Program-made: the position numbers and the translations under genes
Part shown: one piece after another, positions 8,506 to 17,722 of the stretch
Layout of the letters: every line of letters begins with the position of its first letter
How positions within the stretch are numbered: position 1 is the first letter of the stretch
DNA from: Photobacterium profundum SS9
Lineage (GTDB): Bacteria > Pseudomonadota > Gammaproteobacteria > Enterobacterales > Vibrionaceae
DNA: 64,000 bases
NCBI RefSeq assembly: GCF_000196255.1
Contig: NC_006371.1
Location: 186,001-250,000 of the forward strand
Direction of reading: 5' to 3'
The notes under the pieces: model-generated
Seen by the model: only the letters and a program-made list of their open reading frames with translations
Told to the model about the DNA's origin: nothing
Database searches by the model: none

Positions 8506-9399
8506 ATGGCTGATAACAACGGCATTAATAGCAGATTCGTTAAGAACCCGTTCAATAATAAGACGTTCATTATTCGAACTATGGCAGCAGATGAGGTCGC
8601 GCTAGCGGTGAATTGGGCAGGACAAGAAGGGTGGAATCCTGGTCTTAACGATGCTTCGACCTTCTATCATGCTGACCCCAGTGGTTTTTTTGTTGGTGAG
8701 CTTGATGATCAAATCATCGCGGTAGGCAGTGCGGTTATTTATGATGATCAATTTGCTTTCTGTGGACTATATATTGTCGCACCAGAGTATCGCGGTAAGG
8801 GGTATGGTTTAGCGTTAACAAAACATCGCCTAGCACATTGTGGTGATCGCAATATCGGTATAGATGGTGTGTTAGAAAACGTGAAGATTTATCAACGCAT
8901 CGGTTACGTCCCCTTTTATGAAAACCGCCGTTATCAATTTACGGCATCGGCAAAATTATTTAATCCTATCTATATCAAACCTATTACGAATGATGATTTA
9001 CAGCAGATTTTCGTTTATGACCGTCAGTGCTTTCCTGCTCCCAGAGACAACTTTTTAACGCATTGGATTACACAACCTCAGGCAAAATCATTGTTCTACA
9101 CTGCAGACGGTAAAATTAAGGGATATGTCGTCAGGCGTCGTTGCCTTGAAGGGTACAAAATTGGTCCTCTATTTGCTGATAATGCCGAGATAGCCCAGCA
9201 ACTATTAAACGCGGTTCAGGTCGATATCGAAGGGCAAACAGTATTACTCGATGTACCCGAAATTAATGCAGAAGCCGTCAAAATTGCCGAGCAAGAAAAG
9301 ATGAGTGTTGTATTCGCTACCGCGAGAATGTATCAAAAAGGGCTACCCAATATTGATAATAATAAAATCTTTGGTATTACGACGTTTGAGTTGGGGTAG
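8506..9399 (+). CDS. GNAT acetyltransferase with C-terminal second acyltransferase-like domain
   Basis: The 297-residue start at 8506 has GAGG six bases upstream; an in-frame GTG at 8494 is less likely. The first half is a standard GNAT domain with motif A in the VAPEYRGKGYGLALTKHRL region (residues about 88-106). The second half, from about residue 150, contains QIFVYDRQCFPAPRDNFLTHWI and KGYVVRRRCLEGYKIGPLFAD. That fits the Acetyltransf_18 domain seen behind GNATs in YitH-like proteins. Cytoplasmic acetyl-CoA-dependent enzyme; substrate unknown. Monocistronic as far as the sequence shows. Confidence 0.85.
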   Translation: MADNNGINSRFVKNPFNNKTFIIRTMAADEVALAVNWAGQEGWNPGLNDASTFYHADPSGFFVGELDDQIIAVGSAVIYDDQFAFCGLYIVAPEYRGKGYGLALTKHRLAHCGDRNIGIDGVLENVKIYQRIGYVPFYENRRYQFTASAKLFNPIYIKPITNDDLQQIFVYDRQCFPAPRDNFLTHWITQPQAKSLFYTADGKIKGYVVRRRCLEGYKIGPLFADNAEIAQQLLNAVQVDIEGQTVLLDVPEINAEAVKIAEQEKMSVVFATARMYQKGLPNIDNNKIFGITTFELG

Positions 9400-9445
9400 T
9401 AATCCATACCGTTTTTTTGATACTTATCCGCTGGTTTTTCGTGTT

Positions 9446-9664
9446 TTATTTGTTGTTATTTGCCCACTGAAAAACCAAAGCAATAGGAAAGGGAGAAATC
9501 AGCACCAAGCCTAAACCAATCAAACTACTGATAACGACCATGCCTGTTACATTCTGTCCAATGTCTGTCATGAAAAGGCTTATCGCGCCAGCAAGAAACA
9601 GAACTAATCCGATGATGTGCAGTATTTTAAAAATCCTAATGATTGGGTGTTGTGCCTGAGCCAT
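9446..9664 (-). CDS. Small two-helix membrane protein
   Basis: Seventy-two residues with two hydrophobic segments (ILHIIGLVLFLAGAISLFM and MVVISSLIGLGLVLISPF). AAGGA lies eight bases before the ATG at 9664. The protein is convergent with the acetyltransferase, 46 bp apart. No family recognised; the good ribosome site and coherent membrane pattern support it as real. Confidence 0.55.
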   Translation of the reverse strand: MAQAQHPIIRIFKILHIIGLVLFLAGAISLFMTDIGQNVTGMVVISSLIGLGLVLISPFPIALVFQWANNNK

Positions 9665-10278
9665 GGGTATGTTCCTTTTTGAACGTTATAGCCACGTTAC
9701 ATTAAGATGCTTGTTTCAACGAGAATTTATTGGATTCTAGGCAAGGTGCTAATTAATAGGCCTAGTGGCTTTACGTTGAAAAAAACCATCACTCCTCTTC
9801 GCCAGTGCTTAATATTTTCTGCTGATTCAATATTCATGACTGTCTCTTTAATCATTATTGAATTTTTCTTGTTGGTTTGCTCGAGTAATCTCCCCCTATA
9901 AATTTAATAATAGTAAGGCTCAGCATGTCGTTCAAAGTGACGTATATCATTTGGTTTTCAATGGCAACGGTATTATGGATTGGTTTCCCATTTCTGATTT
10001 TGGCGTAAGCTTTAGCATTGATGATTTTGTTTATATTTGCGCGTTGGTAGCGATAAGCTATCAGCTGCGCATATAGACCGTTGTTATACGCAAAGGTCAC
10101 GATAACGATATAGATAGCGTTACGAGCAGCTAGATATTACTGGCACTATCAATGCAAATCATTACGGCATTATGCCGCCAATGTTCATATTAATATTCAA
10201 TACCTGTACCTAAGTTACCCATAATGCATCTGTGAATATGATTACTCGTCATCTAAACGTCATGTTTTCTTTTCATAA
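9665..10278. other. Gene-poor region upstream of the ABC operon
   Basis: Several frames of 60-80 codons exist here (for example 9707-9901 on plus and 9855-10100 on minus), but none has a ribosome site or recognisable family features. I therefore leave them out. The last 90 bases lead into the Pho-box-like promoter. Confidence 0.4.
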
Positions 10279-10323
10279 CTGTCATCAATGTGAATCAGCA
10301 CTGTCATAAATGCCCTCTAATAT
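10279..10323 (+). promoter_or_regulatory. Pho-box-like promoter of the ABC transporter operon
   Basis: CTGTCAT occurs at 10279-10285 and again at 10301-10307, exactly 22 bp apart (two 11-bp PhoB repeat units). A weaker unit, GTGAATC, lies between them. The second repeat ends ten bases before TAATAT (10318-10323), a good -10 element, and there is no proper -35. This is the known geometry of a PhoB-activated promoter, where PhoB repeats replace the -35. The first gene starts 42 bp downstream. PhoB control is inferred from spacing and motif only. Confidence 0.6.
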
Positions 10324-10364
10324 CGTCCTCAAGATAACTGACCTAGTCCAGAGGATGGAAACCA

Positions 10365-11414
10365 ATGAAACAACTGATTGCTGGCCTTACTTTTGCTGCA
10401 CTGACGGTAAGCACGGCTGCACAAGCTCAGCCCAATGTTGAACAACTAATTAAAGCGGCTCAAAAAGAAGGGCAAGTTTATAGTGTCGGTATGCCTGATG
10501 GCTGGGCAAATTGGAAAGATACCTGGGCTGATATGGCATCAACCTATGGTGTGAAACACCAAGATACAGACATGAGCTCAGCACAAGAAATTGCAAAATT
10601 CGCTGCCGAGAAAAAAAATGCGACCGCTGATATTGGCGATGTGGGCTTTGCCTTTGGTCGAGTCGCGGTGAAAAAAGGGGTAACTCAACCTTATAAACCA
10701 ACCACATGGGCAGACATTCCAGATTGGGCGAAAGATAAAGATGGCCATTGGATGCTCGCATATACCGGTACGATTGCTTTTATTATCAATAAAAATCTCG
10801 TTAAAGATGCCCCTAAAAGCTGGGACGATTTGGTGAAAGGGCAATATCGCGTCACCGTGGGTGATGTGGGTGTTGCAGCGCAAGCAAACAATGCAGTATT
10901 AGCGGCAGCCTTTGCAAAGGGTGGTAATGAGCAAAACATTAAACCTGCATTACAGCTATTTGGTGATCTGGCAAAACAAGGCCGTTTATCATTGAATGAT
11001 CCAAGTATCGCCAACCTTGAAAAGGGTGAAGTGGAAGTGGGCATTATGTGGGATTTCAATGCCTTGAACTACCGTGACCAAATCGACCGTTCTCGCTTTA
11101 CGGTTGTAATTCCTTCTGATGGCTCTGTTATCTCGGGCTACACCACCATTATCAATAAGTTTGCGAAAAACCCTAACGCTGCCAAGTTAGCTCGTGAATA
11201 TATTCTGAGTGATGAAGGTCAAATTAACTTAGCACGTGGTTATGCGCGTCCTATCCGTTCATCAATTACTTTACCTGATGATGTGAAAGCCAAGTTATTG
11301 CCTAACGAACAATATACCAATGCGAAGCCAATCTCAGATTTTGACCGTTGGGAAAAAACAGCTCGTAAATTGCCGCGCCAATGGCAAGAAAACGTTCTAA
11401 TTCACATGCAGTAA
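10365..11414 (+). CDS. ABC transporter periplasmic substrate-binding protein (Fe3+/polyamine/phosphonate type)
   Basis: A 349-residue protein with a clear signal peptide (MKQLIAGLTFAALTVSTAAQ, cut after AQA) and a type II periplasmic-binding fold: NVEQLIKAAQKEGQVYSVGM at the start, TGTIAFIINKNLV and KSWDDLVKG in the middle, SVISGYTTIINKFAKNPNAAK near the end. It resembles the AfuA/PhnS/PotD-like class that feeds two-permease importers. It is the first gene of a five-gene operon behind the Pho-box-like promoter, so a phosphorus-containing ligand (phosphonate or phosphate ester) is more likely than iron. That is inference. Confidence 0.85.
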   Translation: MKQLIAGLTFAALTVSTAAQAQPNVEQLIKAAQKEGQVYSVGMPDGWANWKDTWADMASTYGVKHQDTDMSSAQEIAKFAAEKKNATADIGDVGFAFGRVAVKKGVTQPYKPTTWADIPDWAKDKDGHWMLAYTGTIAFIINKNLVKDAPKSWDDLVKGQYRVTVGDVGVAAQANNAVLAAAFAKGGNEQNIKPALQLFGDLAKQGRLSLNDPSIANLEKGEVEVGIMWDFNALNYRDQIDRSRFTVVIPSDGSVISGYTTIINKFAKNPNAAKLAREYILSDEGQINLARGYARPIRSSITLPDDVKAKLLPNEQYTNAKPISDFDRWEKTARKLPRQWQENVLIHMQ

Positions 11415-11423
11415 GAGGTCGAT

Positions 11424-12254
11424 ATGCGCAATAAGGTGATTCTTGTTGTGCTTGATGGACTGAACTATCAGGTAGCTCATAATTGCATGGGCTACCTAAA
11501 CGGTTTAATCGAAACCCATCAAGCCACGTTGTATAAAGTACAGGCGCAGCTGCCATCGATGTCACGTCCGTTATATGAATGTATTTTAACGGGTAAGCGT
11601 CCTGTTGAAAGCGGCATTGTGAATAACGAGGTCGTGCGTTTATCCCATCACAGTAGCGTATTTAGTTTAGCGAAAGACGCTGGATTAATTACAGCAGCAG
11701 CGGCTTTTCATTGGATGAGTGAACTGTATAATCGCGCACCGTATAATGCTATTCGTGACCGCGTAACAAATGATGAAACGTTGAATATTCAGCATGGCTG
11801 TTTTTACCATTCAGACCATTACCCCGACGAGCATTTGTTTCTGGACGCCGAGTATTTGCGCCGTCAGTACAACCCCAACTTTCTCTTGATCCACCCGATG
11901 AATATTGATGATACCGGGCATAAGTTTGGTTTGGATTCGTCGCAGTATCGTAATTCAGCGCGTTATGCCGATATTTATTTGTCGCGTTTTGTTCCGCAAT
12001 GGATAGATCAAGGTTATCAAATTATTGTAACCAGCGATCATGGTATGAATAACGACCGTAGCCACGGTGGTGCATTAGCCGAAGAACGTGAAGTACCGAT
12101 GTTTGTAATAGGAAGCCAATTTGCACACCGTCATGTGGTGGAAAATATTGAGCCTCCGAAACAGACCGAAATTTGTGGTTTAGTGTGTGATTTACTGGGT
12201 ATAGAGCATCACGATAAAGCCAGCTGTCAGATGTTATTAGCAGGGTCTAAATGA
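11424..12254 (+). CDS. Alkaline-phosphatase-superfamily phosphodiesterase/nucleotide pyrophosphatase-like hydrolase
   Basis: A 276-residue cytoplasmic protein with no signal peptide. The metal-binding and catalytic landmarks of type I phosphodiesterases are in order: VILVVLDGLN, LPSMSRPLYECILTGKRP with the likely nucleophile Ser, HPMNIDDTGHKFG and VTSDHGMN followed by SHGG. The fold hydrolyses phosphodiesters, phosphonates or phosphomonoesters using two metal ions. It sits between the binding protein (10 bp gap) and the first permease (ATGA overlap), so it probably splits the imported compound after uptake. Shorter than PhnA phosphonoacetate hydrolase (about 400 residues), so I do not use that name. 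Confidence 0.85.
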   Translation: MRNKVILVVLDGLNYQVAHNCMGYLNGLIETHQATLYKVQAQLPSMSRPLYECILTGKRPVESGIVNNEVVRLSHHSSVFSLAKDAGLITAAAAFHWMSELYNRAPYNAIRDRVTNDETLNIQHGCFYHSDHYPDEHLFLDAEYLRRQYNPNFLLIHPMNIDDTGHKFGLDSSQYRNSARYADIYLSRFVPQWIDQGYQIIVTSDHGMNNDRSHGGALAEEREVPMFVIGSQFAHRHVVENIEPPKQTEICGLVCDLLGIEHHDKASCQMLLAGSK

Positions 12255-13174
12255 GTGAATTAATCTCAACAGCTTCTTCTGCCAAGAAGCCAAGTAATGG
12301 TGTAACAGTTAATACTGTTCAGATGGCATCGCGCTTTAAGCCACCGTTTAAACACTGGCGTCCGGCGTTATTATTACTGCCATTCAGTGTGGTGTTTTTC
12401 TTCTTCCAGCTTGCGCCAATGTTATGGGTGTTCGTCAACAGTTTTATTTACGATGAATCGTGGTCGGTTGAACACTACCATGAAATTTTCGACTCTGATT
12501 TCTTATTGCAGTCTTTTGGTAACAGCATATCGATAGCGATGTGGTCGAGTGTGGTGGGCCTAGCCATTGCGACGATTGGTGTTGCATCGTTACGACGGGT
12601 TGATTGCAAAATACGAGATTGGGTTGTGGCGTTCACAAATATGGCGAGTAATTTCAGTGGAGTACCGCTGGCGTTTGCTTTCGTGATTATTCTTGGTTTT
12701 AACGGTGCGATTACTTTGCTGTTAAAACAATGGGGTTGGATTGACGATTTCAATCTTTACTCTAAAACGGGTTTAACGTTTATCTATATATATTTCCAAA
12801 TTCCTCTGGCCATGTTGTTGCTGTACCCCGCTTTTGATGCCCTGCGTGACGACTGGGAAGAAGCGGCGGCGATACTGGGCGCGAATAAATGGCGCTATTG
12901 GTTACACATTGCTTTACCGGTGTTATCGCCAGCATTATTGGGTACGTTAATTATTCTGATTGCTAACGCGATGGGGGCGTATGCCAGTGCTTATGCTTTA
13001 ACAACGGGTAATTACAACTTAGTGACAATTCGTATCGCGAGTTTAGTGTCGGGTGATTTGTTCCTTGAGCCGAACTTAGCTGCTGCTTTATCGGTATTAC
13101 TCATGATCATTCTGGGCTTCGTAACAGCGATAAATCAATGGTTGCTGAAAAGGAGCTACCATGCAAAACGTTAA
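12251..13174 (+). CDS. ABC transporter permease, first subunit
   Basis: A 307-residue inner-membrane protein with a long N-terminal cytoplasmic tail, then six helices. The EAA loop that contacts the ATPase reads WEEAAAILGANKWRYWLHIALPVLSPA, typical of PotB/FbpB-like permeases. The start ATG overlaps the phosphodiesterase stop by four bases, so translation is coupled. It pairs with the second permease to form the membrane channel. Confidence 0.88.
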   Translation: MSELISTASSAKKPSNGVTVNTVQMASRFKPPFKHWRPALLLLPFSVVFFFFQLAPMLWVFVNSFIYDESWSVEHYHEIFDSDFLLQSFGNSISIAMWSSVVGLAIATIGVASLRRVDCKIRDWVVAFTNMASNFSGVPLAFAFVIILGFNGAITLLLKQWGWIDDFNLYSKTGLTFIYIYFQIPLAMLLLYPAFDALRDDWEEAAAILGANKWRYWLHIALPVLSPALLGTLIILIANAMGAYASAYALTTGNYNLVTIRIASLVSGDLFLEPNLAAALSVLLMIILGFVTAINQWLLKRSYHAKR

Positions 13175-13952
13175 TTTAAAAATGAGTGCGACGACATACC
13201 ATAAATCAGTGGTGTATGGATTAATCTCGCTACTCGCCATTCCTGTTATCGCGACGTTAGTGTATTCATTATCCCAACGATGGGGCGCCACTATTACCCC
13301 CGATGGATTTACGTTTGATTGGTATTTACAGCTGTGGCAAGACCCTCGATTTATAGCGGCGTTTGGTCGTTCATTATTGCTCTGCTTTATTTCGTTAGCG
13401 GTGAGTTGCGCATTAATTATTCCGACTATTTTTGTGGTGTTTTATTATTTCCCACGATTAGATAGTTGGATGAATTTACTGATATTACTGCCATTCGCTG
13501 TGCCGCCGGTTGTGTCTTCGGTAGGGTTATTACAGCTCTATGCTGATGGTCCAATTCCGATTGTGGGTACACCATGGGTATTAATTGGTACGTATTTCAC
13601 CATTGCATTACCGTTCATGTATCGCGCCCTAGCAAACAGCCTGCAAGGGATCAATCTGCGTGATTTGATGGATGCAGCTCATTTACTGGGGGCGAGCACA
13701 CCCCGTGCCTTTGTCTCGATAGTGTTGCCCAATATTCGTAAAGGGTTGTTAGCCTCGTTGTTTTTATCGTTCTCTTTCCTGCTTGGGGAATTTGTTTTCG
13801 CCAATATATTGGTTGGAACGCGCTTTGAAACGTTACAAGTTTATCTCTACAACATGCGCCAAACCAGTGGTCACTTTACCTCTGCGTTGGTGATGTCTTA
13901 TTTCTTTTTCACGTTATTTCTAACGTGGTTAGCAACGCGCTTTAGCCGTTAG
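13161..13952 (+). CDS. ABC transporter permease, second subunit
   Basis: A 263-residue permease of the PotC type with six helices and the EAA loop LMDAAHLLGASTPRAFVSIVLP. The start is firm: AAAAGGAG lies just before the ATG at 13161, and the gene overlaps the first permease by 14 bp. It provides the second half of the transmembrane pore. Confidence 0.88.
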   Translation: MQNVNLKMSATTYHKSVVYGLISLLAIPVIATLVYSLSQRWGATITPDGFTFDWYLQLWQDPRFIAAFGRSLLLCFISLAVSCALIIPTIFVVFYYFPRLDSWMNLLILLPFAVPPVVSSVGLLQLYADGPIPIVGTPWVLIGTYFTIALPFMYRALANSLQGINLRDLMDAAHLLGASTPRAFVSIVLPNIRKGLLASLFLSFSFLLGEFVFANILVGTRFETLQVYLYNMRQTSGHFTSALVMSYFFFTLFLTWLATRFSR

Positions 13953-13972
13953 AACACAGGGAAAGTTGAACC

Positions 13973-15022
13973 ATGAATTACGTTGAAGTTTCAAATTTAA
14001 GTAAACGCTTTGGTCAAAACACTGTGTTTGAAGGTATTAACCTGACGATTAAACAGGGTGAGTTTGTGACTTTGCTTGGCCCGAGTGGTTGTGGTAAATC
14101 GACACTATTACGTTGTATTGCCGGCCTGAATGATGTTGATAACGGTAATGTTATCGTTAAAGGTGAAGATATTACCCATGCAGCGCCGCAAACGCGTGGC
14201 ATCGGTATGGTGTTTCAGAGCTATGCGTTATTTCCCAATATGACCGTATGGGACAATATTGCGTTTGGCTTGAAAATGCAGAAAGTGTCAGCGGCTGATT
14301 TAAAGCAGCAAGTAGGCAAAGTGATTGAGTTGGTTGAGCTAAATGGGCGTGAGCAATATTATCCTCATCAATTGTCTGGTGGGCAACGCCAGCGTGTTGC
14401 CTTAGCGCGTGCATTGGTGGTTAAACCCAGAATTCTACTATTGGATGAGCCTTTATCAGCATTGGATGCACGTATTCGTAAGCACCTACGCGAGCAGATC
14501 AGAACTATTCAAAAAGAGATGAACCTAACCACTATTTTTGTTACCCATGATCAAGAAGAAGCCTTAACGATGTCAGATCGTATCTTCCTGATGAATAAAG
14601 GCGAAATTGTACAAAGTGGCACAGCGGAAGAGATATATACCCAACCCGCGAGTGAATTTGTTGCCAGTTTTATGGGGAATTACAATTTACTGGGTGCAAA
14701 ACAAGTGCACGATATTTTCGGTATGTCGATTAATGGAAAACTCGCGATTAGACCAGAGTCTATCTATGTACGTGAAGCGGGTCGTCAGTATGGTGAGCAT
14801 ATTTCAGCCCCGGTATTAGCGAATGTGGTTAGCCATCAATTATTAGGCAATGTGATTCGTTATCAGGTTGTGCTTTCTCAAGACGAAACACAGCAACCAA
14901 ACGTTGCACCAACGCAAAACATTATTGTTGATATGCTGAACCGTTCATCAGAGCGTTTATTCGAACAAGGCACAAAGCTTGAATTGATGTTTAATAAAAA
15001 CGAGATGCAAGAAGTGGCGTAA
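13973..15022 (+). CDS. ABC transporter ATP-binding subunit
   Basis: A 349-residue ATPase. Walker A is GPSGCGKST at residues 36-44; the signature is LSGGQRQRVALARAL, Walker B ILLLDEPLSALD and the H-loop FVTHDQEEAL. The C-terminal part after about residue 240 is a TOBE-like regulatory domain, as in PotA/FbpC. Energises the importer encoded by the two preceding genes. A strong terminator 67 bp after its stop closes the operon. Confidence 0.92.
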   Translation: MNYVEVSNLSKRFGQNTVFEGINLTIKQGEFVTLLGPSGCGKSTLLRCIAGLNDVDNGNVIVKGEDITHAAPQTRGIGMVFQSYALFPNMTVWDNIAFGLKMQKVSAADLKQQVGKVIELVELNGREQYYPHQLSGGQRQRVALARALVVKPRILLLDEPLSALDARIRKHLREQIRTIQKEMNLTTIFVTHDQEEALTMSDRIFLMNKGEIVQSGTAEEIYTQPASEFVASFMGNYNLLGAKQVHDIFGMSINGKLAIRPESIYVREAGRQYGEHISAPVLANVVSHQLLGNVIRYQVVLSQDETQQPNVAPTQNIIVDMLNRSSERLFEQGTKLELMFNKNEMQEVA

Positions 15023-15089
15023 TTAACGGTATATCTCCGCTTTAATCATGTTGTCTCAATGTGAGATTTTACAGTTCTGTTTAATATTG

Positions 15090-15117
15090 AAAACGCCAAC
15101 TTAATTGTTGGCGTTTT
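15090..15117 (+). terminator. Rho-independent terminator of the ABC operon
   Basis: Stem AAAACGCCAAC paired with GTTGGCGTTTT around a TTAATT loop, with the T-run formed by the end of the stem. It is the only strong hairpin after the ATPase gene. Confidence 0.85.
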
Positions 15118-15155
15118 CACATCAGCTGTTTGAAAAATGGAGACAATTTTGGTTT

Positions 15156-15420
15156 ATACCAAATCCATTAATTATCTGTTCAGTTCAGCGAGAGTTAAAA
15201 TGCTTTTAGGCAAGGAGATAAATTGAGGATCTAGTGGCTCTAAATTGAAATTTATTAACGCAGTATAAAAGTATTTTAAACTCGCCCAAAGGGAACACCA
15301 CTGGAAGCCAACTTCTGTGTCTAGTGATTTCAAAAGAGAACCACTCTTCTATCAAACACTATCCTTGAACTCGACTCCCAGTGGTATTCTGAATGGTCAG
15401 ATAATTAATGGAATTGGTAT
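15156..15420. repeat. MITE-like element, copy 1 of a 265-bp repeat
   Basis: 265 bp, with terminal inverted repeats starting ATACCAAATCCATTAATTAT and matching the other end (ATACCAATTCCATTAATTAT on the opposite strand) with one mismatch. It has no coding capacity. A copy of identical length with only scattered point differences lies at 43252-43516. It contains internal CCACTGG and CCCAGTGG inverted repeats. This is the expected make-up of a non-autonomous element moved in trans by a transposase not present in the window. It ends 13 bp from the stop of the neighbouring minus-strand gene. Confidence 0.85.
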
Positions 15421-15433
15421 TCTTCTTTACTGA

Positions 15434-16429
15434 TCAAGTTTGTTTTTGTCTCCCAGCTTCGAGAAACAAAATAAAGAGGATCGTTATAATCGGCATGTGA
15501 CCGACAAGCTCTTCTAATCCCGAAAGTAGAAAGGTTGTCATAAATATAGCCAGCAACAAACCGTATATGATCCGGTTGGCAAGGTTGGCTATAAGTATTA
15601 GTCCAAGAATGACTTCGCTGATACCGACAAAAACAACAAAATGCAGATTACTAATTTGCGGGAGGCTAAGCAGCGGGAAGAAATTGTAATAGTCGTTTTG
15701 GTTGATGAAAGCCAATGCCATACCTGGAAGCATTAACTTATTGTGGATACCTAATTCTAGTAATTGGAGCCCTAGCCCTATACGGACTAGATGGACTGCG
15801 ATTCTGCGCCATTGTTTTTTGTCTTGATTCCAATACTTGCATAGGCGGTAGTCATTATTGTTTAAGCTGGGGCCAATGAAGATAAGTGACAGACCAACAA
15901 ATAAGAATTCAAAGAGGTAATCAAACGCGATAAAAAAAGGAAAGAAAATGAATAGAGCGAGTGATGTTAGCGCGATCGCGACGCCTGTTAGGCTGACCGA
16001 GACGGCCATTAGCACGATTGCCGAAGCCTGAATAATAACGCCATACAACGCAAGTTGAGGTGATAAGTAGAGGTTTGGAGCAAGAAACTCCCCCAGCAAC
16101 AGGTTAACTGCAAGATAACAATTAATGACGAGTACCAGGAAGTACCATATCCAAGGGTGTGGTGTGACAATAGGTTGAGTTAGCCCTGCTTTTAGTTTGT
16201 TAGGCAGTATGGGAGCGTATGTGATCATCGTTGCAAACAAAAAAAGGCTGAGTGTTGTGATAACAATAGCCAAAGAGATGGTATCGAAAGGGAGGCTTGT
16301 TTCTGGATTGGTGCCATCTGCAATAAACCACCTCACGTGAGCATGGCTAGATTGACTAAAACAAAGTGCAGGAAAAGAAGCTACGATGCAGAGCCATTGT
16401 TTAGCGCGTATTCGTTGTATTCTGTTCAT
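15434..16429 (-). CDS. Multispan membrane protein, DoxX-like C-terminal half
   Basis: The start at 16429 has GGAAG eight bases upstream; an in-frame codon at 16444 is less likely. The 331-residue product has a signal-like first helix ending near SSHAHVRWFI, then about eight hydrophobic helices. The C-terminal third (VRIGLGLQLLELGIHNKLMLPG, VFVGISEVILGLILIA) resembles DoxX-type membrane proteins. It is the last gene of a three-gene set with a di-haem peroxidase and a FixH/YtkA-like protein, suggesting an envelope redox or metal-related role. Function unproven. Confidence 0.65.
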   Translation of the reverse strand: MNRIQRIRAKQWLCIVASFPALCFSQSSHAHVRWFIADGTNPETSLPFDTISLAIVITTLSLFLFATMITYAPILPNKLKAGLTQPIVTPHPWIWYFLVLVINCYLAVNLLLGEFLAPNLYLSPQLALYGVIIQASAIVLMAVSVSLTGVAIALTSLALFIFFPFFIAFDYLFEFLFVGLSLIFIGPSLNNNDYRLCKYWNQDKKQWRRIAVHLVRIGLGLQLLELGIHNKLMLPGMALAFINQNDYYNFFPLLSLPQISNLHFVVFVGISEVILGLILIANLANRIIYGLLLAIFMTTFLLSGLEELVGHMPIITILFILFLEAGRQKQT

Positions 16430-16459
16430 TATCTGTTCTTCCAAAGGGCTAACCAGTGA

Positions 16460-17722
16460 TTATCTTGTTGGCTCGTCGATGTTTTCTTCTGACAACGTTA
16501 AAAGAAATACTTCGAGCTGGTTGAGTTGGTAAGGTAATAATTTCAACGGTGCTAAATCTGAATGTGTCCCGAATGGCGTGGCTGCCCGATTGTAATAGTG
16601 GAGTACTTCTGTGAGTGTGCTGAATTGTCCTGCATGCATATAAGGGGCGGTATCGGCAATGTTCCTCAAACTCGGTACTTTTGTAGCGCCCTTTAGTTCA
16701 TCACTGGCTCTTTTGATAAAAATCAGCTCTTTACATTGTGCTGATTCGCTATCGCTATAGTAACCAAGGCAATTAAATGGGTCTTTGAGAGCATGCTCTA
16801 CTCCCGCAAATCGTCCTTTCTGGGCGGAAAGGTGAGGTATCGGAACCGTTGTAGCGTGAAAGTCACCATTCGAGAAGAGTGCGCCGTTATGGCAACGAAT
16901 ACATTGCCCTTGTTCGCTGATAAACAGTTTAAGCCCTGCAATTTCGTCTGCGCTTAATAAAGGTTTTCCGCCGATATTTGGCGATCTGAATGAAGCGGTG
17001 ACTTGATCGATATAGCGATCGAATCGTGTATCTCTAGGCCATAGGGTTGCTTGATAAGCGGCTAATGATTTCCCTATATTTGCGTAAACACGGTTGATTT
17101 CCGTTTGTATTTGAATGCCTAGCCACTGCCAGTTCTTTTGTTCTTCTACGTATTGGCTGGTCGGAGAGGCCTGTTCCGGTAAAATGGTATTCATAAGCAG
17201 GGCAGGGAGGCTACCGAAAACAGTCTGGTAAAGTTGTGGATATCGATTTAACACGTATTGCACATATTGCGTACGAGTGCCGGCATGTTCAATATGATTT
17301 TCTAGTGGTTTTAATGCTTGTGCCCATAGGCTATCAGCACTGCCATCCAGCATAAACCAGTTGAAGCTAGCAACACCCAACAATGTTGGTACTTGTTTAT
17401 CTAACGAGATATCACTATTGGCTGCTAGGGTGAAATAGTGCTCTGGCTGGTGGCAGCTTGCACAGGCAATTTGCTGATAGCGGCTCAGTTGAGTATCAGA
17501 AAAGAGTAACTTACCAAGTAATGCAGCCTGCGGCTTGAGTAAGTAGTTATTAGAGGGATCACTTATTTGCCATTTACTTGGAAGGCGCAAGCTGCGAAGT
17601 ATGGCTAATTCTTCCTGAGTCCAGATTGTTATTACAGGCGCAGACTTATAGGTTATAAAGTAAATTAATAATACTGTTATAGCTGAACTTATAATTACCA
17701 TTGCTTTACTTGGTGTTATCAT
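16460..17722 (-). CDS. Di-haem cytochrome c peroxidase (MauG/CcpA superfamily)
   Basis: A 420-residue protein with an N-terminal membrane anchor or uncleaved signal (MVIISSAITVLLIYFI) and two haem c sites, C87-A-S-C90-H91 and C274-I-R-C277-H278. The layout, including GKLLFSD before the first site and VPSLRNIADTAPYMHAGQF after the second, is that of bacterial di-haem peroxidases. Members reduce hydrogen peroxide or oxidise protein and small-molecule partners in the periplasm. It overlaps the upstream FixH-like gene by 17 bp and is followed 30 bp later by the multispan membrane protein. Longer than classical CcpA (about 320 residues), so a MauG-like role is possible. Confidence 0.85.
   Translation of the reverse strand: MITPSKAMVIISSAITVLLIYFITYKSAPVITIWTQEELAILRSLRLPSKWQISDPSNNYLLKPQAALLGKLLFSDTQLSRYQQIACASCHQPEHYFTLAANSDISLDKQVPTLLGVASFNWFMLDGSADSLWAQALKPLENHIEHAGTRTQYVQYVLNRYPQLYQTVFGSLPALLMNTILPEQASPTSQYVEEQKNWQWLGIQIQTEINRVYANIGKSLAAYQATLWPRDTRFDRYIDQVTASFRSPNIGGKPLLSADEIAGLKLFISEQGQCIRCHNGALFSNGDFHATTVPIPHLSAQKGRFAGVEHALKDPFNCLGYYSDSESAQCKELIFIKRASDELKGATKVPSLRNIADTAPYMHAGQFSTLTEVLHYYNRAATPFGTHSDLAPLKLLPYQLNQLEVFLLTLSEENIDEPTR

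Noticed and set aside
9855..10100. 81-codon minus-strand frame upstream of the ABC operon
   Set aside because: It needs a GTG start without a ribosome site, and an equally long frame lies on the opposite strand; neither looks protein-like enough.
11424..12254. Naming the hydrolase phosphonoacetate hydrolase (PhnA)
   Set aside because: It is about 130 residues shorter than PhnA and no phosphonate-specific neighbour genes are present; only the superfamily is safe.
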